Origin: Bacteroidales bacterium UBA1187
GTDB taxonomy: Bacteria; Bacteroidota; Bacteroidia; Bacteroidales; Paludibacteraceae
Reading direction: 5' to 3'
NCBI GenBank assembly: GCA_002309835.1
Contig: DBYL01000014.1
Coordinates: 1 to 12,374, forward strand
Length of the DNA stretch: 12,374 bases
Below are positions 1 through 6,916 of the stretch, piece by piece. Position numbers and translations under genes: made by a program. Position 1 is the stretch's first letter, and every line of letters starts with the position of its first letter. The notes beneath the pieces are model-generated. The model searched no databases, was not told the origin of the DNA, and was given only the letters and a program-made list of their open reading frames with translations.

Positions 1-101
1 CAGTGATAATCGATAATCGGCATGTGCTCAGCATGCTCGTGATACAACTCCTGTGCGGTTTGAGTTTGCAGCAGGAAATCCTTGTCCATGAATGCTTTCA
101 T
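1..101 (-). CDS. uxaC: Uronate (glucuronate) isomerase, N-terminal fragment
   Basis: Only the first 33 codons are in the window; the gene runs off the left edge. The start ATG is at 101-99. The peptide begins MKAFMDKDFLLQTQTAQ and continues to PIIDYH at the edge, which matches from memory the conserved N-terminus of UxaC, where the next residues normally complete an HxH metal-binding motif (IIDYHCHL). UxaC interconverts glucuronate/galacturonate and the corresponding keto acids (fructuronate/tagaturonate) in the cytoplasm, the first step of hexuronate catabolism. It is divergent from the polyprenyl synthase gene, with a 166-base spacer between the two starts. The identification rests on a short stretch, but the match is characteristic. 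Confidence 0.82.
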   Translation of the reverse strand, partial: MKAFMDKDFLLQTQTAQELYHEHAEHMPIIDYH

Positions 102-163
102 TGTAATATGTAGTTAAATGATTATTAACTTTGTGCGAGCGCGCGGATATGCGCACACTTTAT

Positions 164-177
164 CGGCTGCAAAATTA
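164..177 (-). promoter_or_regulatory. Probable -7 promoter element for uxaC
   Basis: Read on the minus strand, 177 to 164 gives TAATTTTGCAGCCG. This is an exact fit to the Bacteroidota -7 consensus TAnnTTTG, extended by the CAGCCG seen at other promoters in this window. It lies about 60-75 bases upstream of the uxaC ATG. No good -33 TTTG is found at the expected 19-21 base spacing (the nearest is ATTG at 17), so the promoter may be weak or activator-dependent. That would be reasonable for a sugar-acid catabolic gene, but it is inference. Confidence 0.5.
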
Positions 178-218
178 CGAAAAAAAACACAACTCAATGT
201 AGAAAAATTGACACAAAA

Positions 219-250
219 TTTGCACAAGTCACAAAAATATTGTACTTTTG
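219..250 (+). promoter_or_regulatory. Bacteroidota-type promoter for the polyprenyl synthase gene
   Basis: TTTG at 219-222, a 20-base spacer, then TACTTTTG at 243-250 match the -33/-7 consensus (TTTG, 19-21 bases, TAnnTTTG) exactly. Transcription should start just downstream, at about 254-258. This leaves only about 10-14 bases of leader before the ATG at 268 and rules out the in-frame upstream ATG at 118 as the real start. Confidence 0.8.
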
Positions 251-267
251 CACTCGATATAGGATTA

Positions 268-1260
268 ATGGCTACGATAACAGACATCCGAAGACCGATA
301 GAGGCGCATTGGAAGCAGTACGAGCGTCTTATGGAGCAGAGCCTGCGTGCGGACAATAAGTTGCAGCAGGAGGTGTTGCGTTATGTGGGATCTCGTCGCG
401 GCAAACAGTTGCGTCCGTTATTGGTGATGCTTAGTGCGCAGTTATGCAATCCGATTACGGATAAGACGCTGAAAGCGGCAGTGGCGCTGGAACTGCTGCA
501 CACCGCCAGTCTGGTGCATGACGATGTAGTGGATAGTTCGGATACGCGCCGAGGTGCAGCGGCAGTACATGTCAAATGGACCAACAAAGTGGCGGTGCTG
601 ATTGGCGATTATATGCTTGCCAAAGTGATCGGACTGGTGGCAGAGGTACGCAATATTCGTATCTTGGAGATCGTTTCTAATCTCGGCAAGAGTCTCTCCA
701 GCGGAGAGATGGTGCAGTTGCATGTAGGCCAAAGTATGTGGATAGATGAGGAGCGATACTTGCAGGTGATCGAGCAGAAGACTGCGCAACTCTTTCAAGC
801 ATGTGCTGAGGCTGGTGCAGAGAGTGCGGGTTGTACGCCGCGGCAACGCGCGGCATTGAGAGAATACGGCCGGTTGTTAGGTTTATGTTTTCAGATCAAA
901 GATGACATCTTTGACTACAGTGACCTGGAGGAGATTGGCAAGCCGACAATGAGTGATTTGTGTGACGGAAAAGTGACGCTTCCGTTGATAGAGGCTTTGC
1001 GGCGTGCGCCCCAAGATGAAGCGGAGCATATCCGTGAGTTAGGCGAGATGCTTGCAGCGCATAGTGAGACGCTGGATCATGAGAAAGCGCTGCAGGAGAT
1101 CAAGGCTTTTGTGTTACGCTTCAAAGGAGATGAGTATTCTGTTCAGCGCATGCTGAGTTATAAAAAACAAGCCATGGAAGCGTTGAAGATCTTCCATGAC
1201 AGTGTAGAAAAAGATAGTCTGTTGGCGTTACTCGACTACGCCATCAATAGAGTTCAGTAA
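268..1260 (+). CDS. ispB: Long-chain polyprenyl diphosphate synthase (octaprenyl/heptaprenyl type)
   Basis: This 330-aa trans-isoprenyl diphosphate synthase condenses isopentenyl diphosphate onto an allylic primer to make the long side chain of the quinone (menaquinone in Bacteroidota). It is a cytosolic, Mg-dependent enzyme. Both aspartate-rich motifs are present: the first DDVVD at residues 85-89 (within LVHDDVVDSSDTRRG), the second DDIFD at 212-216 (within QIKDDIFDY). The substrate-binding GKQLRP is at 45-50 and GKPTMSDL at 224-231. The reading frame is open back to 118, but a strong promoter at 219-250 lies inside that extension, so ATG 268 is chosen; the length then fits the family. Its last 33 bases overlap the 3' end of sufD on the other strand. 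Product chain length cannot be read with certainty, so the symbol is by family. Confidence 0.9.
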   Translation: MATITDIRRPIEAHWKQYERLMEQSLRADNKLQQEVLRYVGSRRGKQLRPLLVMLSAQLCNPITDKTLKAAVALELLHTASLVHDDVVDSSDTRRGAAAVHVKWTNKVAVLIGDYMLAKVIGLVAEVRNIRILEIVSNLGKSLSSGEMVQLHVGQSMWIDEERYLQVIEQKTAQLFQACAEAGAESAGCTPRQRAALREYGRLLGLCFQIKDDIFDYSDLEEIGKPTMSDLCDGKVTLPLIEALRRAPQDEAEHIRELGEMLAAHSETLDHEKALQEIKAFVLRFKGDEYSVQRMLSYKKQAMEALKIFHDSVEKDSLLALLDYAINRVQ

Positions 1261-1851
1261 TTGCTCGCGCAGCGTCTCATCGCTAATCGTTGCAAGTACA
1301 TCTTTCATAAACGCGTTGACGAGCAGTTGGCGCGCTTTTTGTTTGTTTATGCCGCGTTGCTGCATGTAGAAAAGGGCTGTCTCATCCAATTGCCCGGTAG
1401 AGGCGCCGTGTGTAGCTTGTACATCATCCGCATAGATTTCTAACTGCGGTTGAGTACGCATCTCTGCGGTCTCGGATAGCAACAGATTTCGGTTAGTCTG
1501 GTGTGCTTCGGTCTTCTGTGCGTCAGGTACGATCTTTAAGTCTCCGATAAAATGCCCTTGTGCCTCGTCTTCCAGCACAAACTTAATCAGTTGGTTGGAT
1601 GTCCCTCCGCCTACGGCGTGCTTCACATGTGTCTCGGTAGTCACTTTTTCAGTCCCGTGCAGGTAAGCCAGCGCATAAATCTCTGTCGTGCACCCTTCAC
1701 CTACTTGCTCAATGGTGATGGCATTCGTTGCCGAAGAGAAATTAATCAGGTGTATCTTCAGTTTTGAGCCTGCTTCTTGCATGACATGCAAGTTAACGGA
1801 CTCATCCACAAAGACCTGCTCGAATATTTCGCCGCTATGCAATACCTTCAT
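1228..1851 (-). CDS. sufD: SufD-like Fe-S cluster assembly protein, unusually short
   Basis: A 207-aa protein carrying the C-terminal half of the SufB/SufD family: NRNLLLS at 120-126, LEIYADDV at 137-144, THGASTGQLDE at 147-157, LFYMQQRGI at 160-168 and AFMKDV at 180-185. SufD partners SufB and SufC in the scaffold that assembles Fe-S clusters. LDE and the segment after sufC favour SufD over SufB. The conserved histidine of the family's HGA motif is kept (H148). The cysteine found two residues before it in E. coli SufD is alanine here. Typical SufD proteins are about 420-450 aa, so the N-terminal half is missing; there is no room for it, because the start region already overlaps sufC by 17 bases. 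ATG 1851-1849 is preferred; the frame is open to 1911, but that part lies inside sufC. No sufB, sufS or sufE is in the window. Confidence 0.85.
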   Translation of the reverse strand: MKVLHSGEIFEQVFVDESVNLHVMQEAGSKLKIHLINFSSATNAITIEQVGEGCTTEIYALAYLHGTEKVTTETHVKHAVGGGTSNQLIKFVLEDEAQGHFIGDLKIVPDAQKTEAHQTNRNLLLSETAEMRTQPQLEIYADDVQATHGASTGQLDETALFYMQQRGINKQKARQLLVNAFMKDVLATISDETLREQLLNSIDGVVE

Positions 1852-2581
1852 ATCCTTTTTCTTCCAATTCCAAGGCAAGGTTCTTATCGCCAGTCTTGAC
1901 GATCTTTCCATCGGCGAGAACGTGTACGAAGTCCGGTACGATGTAGTCCAACAAACGCTGGTAGTGGGTGATGACGATGGAGGCGTTTTGAGGTGTCTTG
2001 AGACGATTTACGCCTTCGGCTACGATGCGCAAGGCATCGATATCAAGTCCGCTATCGGTCTCGTCTAATATAGACAAGCAGGGTTCAAGCATCGCCATCT
2101 GGAAGATTTCGTTTTTCTTCTTCTCTCCTCCGGAGAAGCCTTCGTTCACAGAGCGGTTGTTGAGTTTGTCTGGTAGCTCCAGCAGTTTCTTTTTCTCACG
2201 CATAATGGAGAGAAACTCTTTGGGAGACAGAGGCTCTTTCCCTTCGTACGCACGTTTCTCATTAACGGCAGTGCGGATGAAATTAGTCATGCTTACCCCA
2301 GGGATCTCTACCGGATATTGGAAACTCAGAAAGACTCCTTCTCGAGCTCTCACTTCGGGCTCCATCGCCAGTAAGTTTTTGCCATGCAGCAGCACTTCTC
2401 CTTCGGTTACTTCATAAGCGGGGTTGCCTGTGAGGACTGCGCTCAGCGTCGATTTGCCGGCACCATTGGGTCCCATGATTGCGTGCACCTCGCCTTCGTT
2501 GATGACGAGATTGACACCTTTGAGTATCTCCTTGCCGCCAATGGAGGCATGGAGGTTCTTTATTTCAAGTAGTTTATTCAT
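1835..2581 (-). CDS. sufC: Fe-S cluster assembly ATPase SufC
   Basis: A 248-aa ABC-type ATPase, the soluble energy-providing subunit of the SUF Fe-S scaffold; it is cytosolic and has no transmembrane partner. All ABC motifs are present: Walker A GPNGAGKS at 37-44, Q-loop Q88 (LSFQYP), signature FSGGEKKKNE at 149-158 (the KKKNE form is typical of SufC), Walker B ILDETDSGLD at 171-180, and H-loop H206. The length is normal. The ATG at 2581-2579 overlaps the TGA of the upstream lipoprotein gene (ATGA), suggesting translational coupling. It is followed by the short sufD, which begins 17 bases before the sufC stop. The usual upstream neighbour sufB is absent; the upstream genes are a lipoprotein and prs. 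Confidence 0.96.
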   Translation of the reverse strand: MNKLLEIKNLHASIGGKEILKGVNLVINEGEVHAIMGPNGAGKSTLSAVLTGNPAYEVTEGEVLLHGKNLLAMEPEVRAREGVFLSFQYPVEIPGVSMTNFIRTAVNEKRAYEGKEPLSPKEFLSIMREKKKLLELPDKLNNRSVNEGFSGGEKKKNEIFQMAMLEPCLSILDETDSGLDIDALRIVAEGVNRLKTPQNASIVITHYQRLLDYIVPDFVHVLADGKIVKTGDKNLALELEEKGYEGIA

Positions 2582-3543
2582 AATTGAGCCATGACGACCT
2601 CTCCTACGGCCTGAAGTGTTGCTTTGGAGATATGGTTCATATCATCTTGGCGGGTATGCCACCAAGAGGGAAAGCCTGTGGCGTTGCGAATGTCGTAATG
2701 GATAATGTCTACGCACGGAATACCCGCGATGAAGTTCACATAGTAATGGTCATCCGTAATGGGGTAGGACTGCTGATTGTTGAAGAGCGTGCTGTAACCT
2801 AATTTCTCCGCAGTGCTCCATATCTGCTGCTGATAATTAGAGGCGTAGTTGGAGGAATACATCTCGCGCGGGAAAGAAGCATCGGGAGCACCTACCATAT
2901 CTAATACGATGCCATATTGATATGTGATTAGCGGCGCTTTTTTATAATTTGTTGCCCATAGTTGTGAACCGAGACACCAAGTGTCTTCTCGTTCAATACC
3001 CGTGAAGAAATGCGGCGTGCCCATATCTTCGCAGTCGAAGAGGACGATGTCTACAGGTGTGCGAAGGGTGGAGTCCGCTAACCGCTGACCGAGTTGGCGT
3101 CCGATCTCCAGCAACACACCTACGCCACTAGCGCCGTCATTCGCACCGGGGACATTATAATAGCGGTCGGAGTAGTTCTCTTCTTCATCGCACCAGGGCC
3201 TGGTGTCGTAATGCGCACCAAGTAGGATGCGCGGACGACCGGCAATCTCGGGAGTGGAGAAATGGGCGATGATGTTATAAATCTGCTGGTTATTGCCTCT
3301 ATAGTCAGGCATCTGTCCGCGCTGCAGCTCAACGATAGCGCCCTGTGCGCGGAAAGTCTCGATTAACCAAACAGCGCAGTCAATATGCGCTTTGCTATTA
3401 GGGACACGCGGTCCGAAAGCCATCTGTTTCTCTATGTACGCATAAGCGGAGTCGGAAGAGAAAGCGGGACGCGTAACAGCGGCTTGCTTTTTGCCGCAAG
3501 CCGCTAAAAGAATACATAGTATGTATAATAGATATTTTTTCAT
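2578..3543 (-). CDS. M28-family zinc lipoprotein, glutaminyl-peptide cyclotransferase-like
   Basis: A 321-aa exported lipoprotein. Residues 1-16 are a lipoprotein signal with lipobox LAAC (Cys16), followed by GKK rather than an acidic surface-export signal, so a periplasm-facing location is likely. The M28 fold follows: AHYDTRP at 110-116, GANDGASG at 133-140, DCEDMG at 170-175, LDMVGAPDASFP at 214-225 and WWHTRQDDM at 294-302. Likely zinc ligands are D136, E172 and H296. The TWCLGSQLWA segment (188-197) and DCED/HTRQDD spacing resemble bacterial glutaminyl cyclases, which turn N-terminal Gln into pyroglutamate. An aminopeptidase function is the alternative. ATG 3543-3541 is chosen over the frame opening at 3642 because it begins the signal peptide and gives an ATGA overlap with the prs stop. 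The stop also overlaps the sufC start by ATGA. Confidence 0.82.
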   Translation of the reverse strand: MKKYLLYILCILLAACGKKQAAVTRPAFSSDSAYAYIEKQMAFGPRVPNSKAHIDCAVWLIETFRAQGAIVELQRGQMPDYRGNNQQIYNIIAHFSTPEIAGRPRILLGAHYDTRPWCDEEENYSDRYYNVPGANDGASGVGVLLEIGRQLGQRLADSTLRTPVDIVLFDCEDMGTPHFFTGIEREDTWCLGSQLWATNYKKAPLITYQYGIVLDMVGAPDASFPREMYSSNYASNYQQQIWSTAEKLGYSTLFNNQQSYPITDDHYYVNFIAGIPCVDIIHYDIRNATGFPSWWHTRQDDMNHISKATLQAVGEVVMAQL

Positions 3544-4499
3544 CGAATATTTGTTTCGCTGACAGAGGTGTGATTTTGAATTGCGCGAATGGTTTGTGCA
3601 ATAGAACCGGCTAGACTCTCGATGTGCAGCTTGCTGCAGCAATAAGGATCAATAGGAAGGGAGTCCGTACAAATCAGTTCTTCTAATGCACTCTCGTCGA
3701 TGCGCTGGCATGCAGGGCCACTCAGCACGCCGTGCGTAACTACGGCACGAACGGATTTTGCACCTGCAGCAGACATTACTTCTGCCGCTTTGCAGAGCGT
3801 ACCTGCTGTATCTGCGATATCGTCAAAGATTACAACATCTTTGCCGTATACATCACCCAAGACGCGAATCTCGGATACTTTATTGAAATCAGGACGGTTC
3901 TTATAGCAGATCACCATTGGTATCTCGCGATCGGTGAGTACATGCAGTTTCTTTGCGAAGTTAGAGGCGCGTTTAGAACCTCCTACGTCCGGGGAAGCAA
4001 CAATCAGTTTTTTCAGATTCAACGAGGCGATATACGGGGCCAATACGTTTGAACCGTAGATATGATCTACCGGGATATCGAAGAATCCTTGTATCTGATC
4101 GGCGTGGAGGTCTACTGTGATCACACGATCAGCTCCTGCGCCCTGTAACATGTTAGCTACCAGTTTTGCTCCGATGGATACGCGTGGCTTGTCCTTACGG
4201 TCTTGTCGTGCCCAACCGAAATAAGGGATGACGGCATTCACTTTGTAGGCGCTGGCGCGCTTGGCTGCGTCAATCATCAGCAGCAATTCCATTAGGTTGT
4301 CACTGCTGGGACAGGTAGGTTGTATCAAATAAACCGATTGTCCACGAACGGATTCTTCAAAATAGGCGCAGAACTCGCCATCAGAGAATCGATCGATACG
4401 CAGATTGCCTAACGGGCAACCCAACTCTTCGCAAACGCGTTTTGCCAATGCTTCGCCTTTAGAACCGGCAAAGACCTTAAACTGGTTAGTCTCCTCCAT
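3540..4499 (-). CDS. prs: Ribose-phosphate pyrophosphokinase (PRPP synthetase)
   Basis: A 319-aa enzyme, the normal length for class I PRPP synthetase. It transfers pyrophosphate from ATP to ribose 5-phosphate, giving PRPP for purine, pyrimidine, NAD, His and Trp synthesis in the cytosol. Seen motifs: RFSDGE near 37-42, YFGWARQDRKDKPR at 93-106 (ATP site), VDLHADQIQGFF at 129-140 (catalytic/metal His), and the PRPP-binding loop VIFDDIADTAGT at 223-234. It starts 2 bases after the stop of the DUF4290-like gene, and its TGA overlaps the next gene's ATG. It is therefore part of the same transcript as a lipoprotein enzyme and the Fe-S genes. Confidence 0.97.
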   Translation of the reverse strand: MEETNQFKVFAGSKGEALAKRVCEELGCPLGNLRIDRFSDGEFCAYFEESVRGQSVYLIQPTCPSSDNLMELLLMIDAAKRASAYKVNAVIPYFGWARQDRKDKPRVSIGAKLVANMLQGAGADRVITVDLHADQIQGFFDIPVDHIYGSNVLAPYIASLNLKKLIVASPDVGGSKRASNFAKKLHVLTDREIPMVICYKNRPDFNKVSEIRVLGDVYGKDVVIFDDIADTAGTLCKAAEVMSAAGAKSVRAVVTHGVLSGPACQRIDESALEELICTDSLPIDPYCCSKLHIESLAGSIAQTIRAIQNHTSVSETNIR

Positions 4500-4501
4500 G
4501 A

Positions 4502-4816
4502 TTAACTCTTTTTCTTTTTTGTATTCAAAATAGGAGCGTTTGGCTGCGCCATGATCTGTTCAAAAGCAGGAGAATCACAAGTAAGCAACCCGTTTGACAG
4601 CCTACGTAAATCCTCACGTACGCGGCTCATGCCTGCTTCCTGGTCGCGATTCCATACCAAGTTGCGCTGACGCATACATTGAGCGATATAGATCTCAAGA
4701 GAGTCTCGCTCAGGGCTGGGCGACAATGTAGATGCATATGCAATCATATCTTGGACAATGCGTCCATAGTTGCGCATCTTAATCGGCGCTGCGTTTCTAT
4801 TTAATTGTAACGTCAT
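4502..4816 (-). CDS. DUF4290-like small protein of unknown function
   Basis: A 104-aa basic cytosolic protein with no signal peptide or membrane segment. Its N-terminal part, with YGRIVQDMIAYA at 17-28 and a following R/E-rich helical stretch, resembles the start of the Bacteroidota-specific DUF4290 family (from memory: a YGRNIQ-M motif near the N-terminus). Those proteins are longer, so this is either a short member or a divergent relative. It ends in a lysine tract, NTKKKKS. ATG 4816-4814 lies 24 bases after the stop of the EEP gene, and its stop is 2 bases before prs, so it is operonic and real. The function of the family is unknown. Confidence 0.72.
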   Translation of the reverse strand: MTLQLNRNAAPIKMRNYGRIVQDMIAYASTLSPSPERDSLEIYIAQCMRQRNLVWNRDQEAGMSRVREDLRRLSNGLLTCDSPAFEQIMAQPNAPILNTKKKKS

Positions 4817-4840
4817 ATTTTTATAGCCGTAAAGGCATAA

Positions 4841-5926
4841 TTACTTTTTGCGAATGAGATAAATCATCGTCGGGAAGTGGTCTCCGTAGCCGTCTTGCCA
4901 TACACCGGCTTTGTGGGTACGAAGCGGAGCGCCCTTGTCCTTGCCTTCTTGAACGGTCAGGAACGGTTTGTTGAATACTTGCGATTTCCAGTATGCCCAA
5001 TTACCGCTATCCTTCTTCTCGTTTAAGAGCGGCTCGGAAATGATAATCTGGTCGAAGAGGTTCCAACTACCATTGTAGAACAAGGTGCCTGTCCCATTGG
5101 CCAAGTGGATCCACATAGTGTTATAGTATCCTTGCGGGCCGACTTGGTTCGGCTTCTTACGAGCCTGCAGTACATCCTTGCAAGAGTGGTTGTCCGGATC
5201 ATCATTCAAGTCACCCATGATGATGATTTTTGCCTTCGGCTCTTTGAGATAGATTGAGTCGCAGATAGACTTGCTCAGCATAGCGGCTGTGTCACGACCG
5301 GGACGGGAGGATAACTCTCCGCCATAACGACTCGGCCAGTGGTTGGTGATCATATGAATCTTCTCCGGTTTGCCGTCTCCCAGCAGATAGCCCGAAACGA
5401 GCAACTGCAGACGAGTCTTAATCACGCCTCCGTCTGCATAATGCGCTTTCAACTCATATCCCTTGACAGTAGAGGGCTTGAAGAGCACGGTGTCATACAA
5501 GAAGCCAACGTCTACGCCACGGCGGTCCGGACCCTCGATAAGAATTGGTTTGAGACGACGTCCGTATTTGCTATTTGTCTCTGCGCACAAATCCTCCAAG
5601 CAACCGATATTCTCCACCTCGGCAACACCGATACAAGCGGCACCGCGCGGGTCGTAATCCGTACCTAATTGCGAGACGGCATAAGCCATCCTCTTGATCT
5701 TGTGCTCATACTTCATGGAGGTCCATTTCATACCACCGTCAGGAAGGTACTCATAGTCATTCTTGCCTTCGTCGTGAATGGTGTCGAAGAGGTTCTCGAG
5801 GTTGTAGAAAGCGATACAGCGAACGTATTGACCTTCGTTCACCTCGTTTTTCTTTTGATTTTGTGCATTCGCTGCACTCGTTATGGCAAGCATCAATGCT
5901 GCCACCCAAAGCATTGTGTGTTTCAT
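4841..5926 (-). CDS. Secreted endonuclease/exonuclease/phosphatase (EEP) family protein
   Basis: A 361-aa metal-dependent phosphodiesterase-like protein of the DNase I/EEP fold. A clear signal peptide covers residues 1-21 (KH start, hydrophobic core LWVAALMLAI, ANA before the cut), so it is periplasmic or secreted. Mature protein would begin with Gln22. EEP motifs: FYNLENLFD at 40-48 (metal Asn), VAEVEN at 101-106 (catalytic Glu), RRGVDVGF at 135-142, TNHWPSR at 194-200, IMGDLNDDPD at 236-245, and the final GDHFP at 348-352 (Asp-His pair). The substrate cannot be told: nucleic acid, sugar phosphate or lipid phosphate are all possible in this family. ATG 5926-5924 is chosen because it begins the signal peptide and lies downstream of the promoter; the frame is open to 5998. 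First gene of the run that includes prs and sufCD. Confidence 0.88.
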   Translation of the reverse strand: MKHTMLWVAALMLAITSAANAQNQKKNEVNEGQYVRCIAFYNLENLFDTIHDEGKNDYEYLPDGGMKWTSMKYEHKIKRMAYAVSQLGTDYDPRGAACIGVAEVENIGCLEDLCAETNSKYGRRLKPILIEGPDRRGVDVGFLYDTVLFKPSTVKGYELKAHYADGGVIKTRLQLLVSGYLLGDGKPEKIHMITNHWPSRYGGELSSRPGRDTAAMLSKSICDSIYLKEPKAKIIIMGDLNDDPDNHSCKDVLQARKKPNQVGPQGYYNTMWIHLANGTGTLFYNGSWNLFDQIIISEPLLNEKKDSGNWAYWKSQVFNKPFLTVQEGKDKGAPLRTHKAGVWQDGYGDHFPTMIYLIRKK

Positions 5927-5967
5927 AATATATGTGATTGATTTGATTATCATTTTAAAACCGGCTA

Positions 5968-5999
5968 CAAAATTAGTAATAATTTTTGAATTACGCAAG
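5968..5999 (-). promoter_or_regulatory. Promoter for the EEP-DUF4290-prs-QC-sufCD operon
   Basis: On the minus strand, CTTG at 5999-5996, a 20-base spacer and TAATTTTG at 5975-5968 fit the Bacteroidota -33/-7 pattern. The -7 box continues into TAGCCG (to 5962), as at other promoters here. It lies in the only sizeable gap (75 bases) between the two minus-strand runs, just after the stop of the GT2 gene, and 40-50 bases before the EEP start. An A/T-only inverted repeat (arms 5969-5975 and 5980-5986) overlaps the -7 box. Confidence 0.75.
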
Positions 6000-6001
6000 A
6001 T

Positions 6002-6916
6002 TTAATTGCATTTTTGCGTAAAAAGTCGTATGAAAGGGAATAAAACTTCATGTTTTATCCCTGATAGTTTTATCCGCTGCTTCCATGAGCGAGGCTGAAA
6101 ATCATGTAGTAAGTCTTGGGTGATAAGGCTTCTATCTCCGAAGGCATAGATGAGGTTAAGCCTTTCGTTCAGAAGAAAATCGTGGGCTATCTGATTATTG
6201 TAACCTACTTGCCCCGGGAAGCAAGTGTCTAACCATTTCCACATCCTGCATTTTTCTTCTCGAAGGGATAAAATCGCTTGTGCTGTTTTGGGCTGGGAAA
6301 CAGAAGTATGATCTCTCCAAACCGCTGTTTTTTGTGGCAAATAAGCCCATTGGGTATGTTGATAAAATACTCCGTATAAAGGATAATCCAACCACAAGAA
6401 ATGTTGTGCTTCTATTTGCAGTAATAACTCCTCTGACAATAAATTAGTACGAAACATCACAGTGCAATTTGCAAAGCCGACAGAATCAAAACCATATACG
6501 CCTTGGCGTTGACCAAATGTCAATTTGTTAGAATCCGAAGATGTCGAACCATTGGTATGCACAAAGCCTATTTCCGGGTGCGCCCGCAAATAGTTTACTT
6601 GCAGTTGTAGTTTCTGCTTGTCTACCCAGTAATCATCTCCATCCAACATGGCAATATACTCGCACTTGTCTGCCATGATTTGCCAATAGAGACTGAGCGT
6701 ATTATTCACAAGGCCTTTGTTCGTCTCTGACTTTATGAAGATGATACGCTCATCTTTTTGAGCATATTGTGTGCAGATTGCGGCTGTTCCATCCGATGAG
6801 GCATCATCTCCGATATAGATACGGATAGGCTCGTCGCATTCTTGCATTAAGACGCTTTCTATCGCTTCAGCGATAAAATGCTCATGATTATATGTCGCGA
6901 TGCAAACAGCTATCAT
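6002..6916 (-). CDS. Family 2 glycosyltransferase
   Basis: A 304-aa GT-A type glycosyltransferase that transfers a sugar from a nucleotide-sugar donor, probably to a surface polysaccharide or lipid-linked glycan at the cytoplasmic face of the membrane. The GT2 N-terminus is plain: MIAVCIATYNHEHFIAEAI (1-19), then IGDDASSDGT at 35-44 and the metal-binding LDGDDYW at 91-97. HTNG and a WRDH segment follow. There is no clear membrane segment, so it is a soluble or peripheral enzyme. ATG 6916-6914 is chosen because the domain begins directly there; the frame is open to 7027. It overlaps the end of the GT4 gene by 29 bases. Its DNA is visibly more A/T-rich than its neighbours (one sampled 60-base stretch has 22 G/C, against 32 in the FemAB-like gene). 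Donor and acceptor are unknown. Confidence 0.88.
   Translation of the reverse strand: MIAVCIATYNHEHFIAEAIESVLMQECDEPIRIYIGDDASSDGTAAICTQYAQKDERIIFIKSETNKGLVNNTLSLYWQIMADKCEYIAMLDGDDYWVDKQKLQLQVNYLRAHPEIGFVHTNGSTSSDSNKLTFGQRQGVYGFDSVGFANCTVMFRTNLLSEELLLQIEAQHFLWLDYPLYGVFYQHTQWAYLPQKTAVWRDHTSVSQPKTAQAILSLREEKCRMWKWLDTCFPGQVGYNNQIAHDFLLNERLNLIYAFGDRSLITQDLLHDFQPRSWKQRIKLSGIKHEVLFPFIRLFTQKCN

Noticed and set aside
118..267. N-terminal extension of the polyprenyl synthase frame (50 codons upstream of ATG 268)
   Set aside because: It contains a perfect -33/-7 promoter and its peptide does not resemble the family; the domain begins after 268.
442..846. 134-codon minus-strand open frame inside ispB
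   Set aside because: It lies antisense to a well-supported enzyme gene, and its Cys/His/Leu/Arg-rich peptide has no recognisable domain.
1688..2068. 126-codon plus-strand open frame across sufC/sufD
   Set aside because: It is antisense to two clear Fe-S genes and has no start context or domain.
5969..5986. A/T inverted repeat (AAAATTA/TAATTTT) as a terminator for the GT2 run
   Set aside because: The stem has no G/C pairs and overlaps the -7 box of the next operon; it is more simply explained as promoter sequence.
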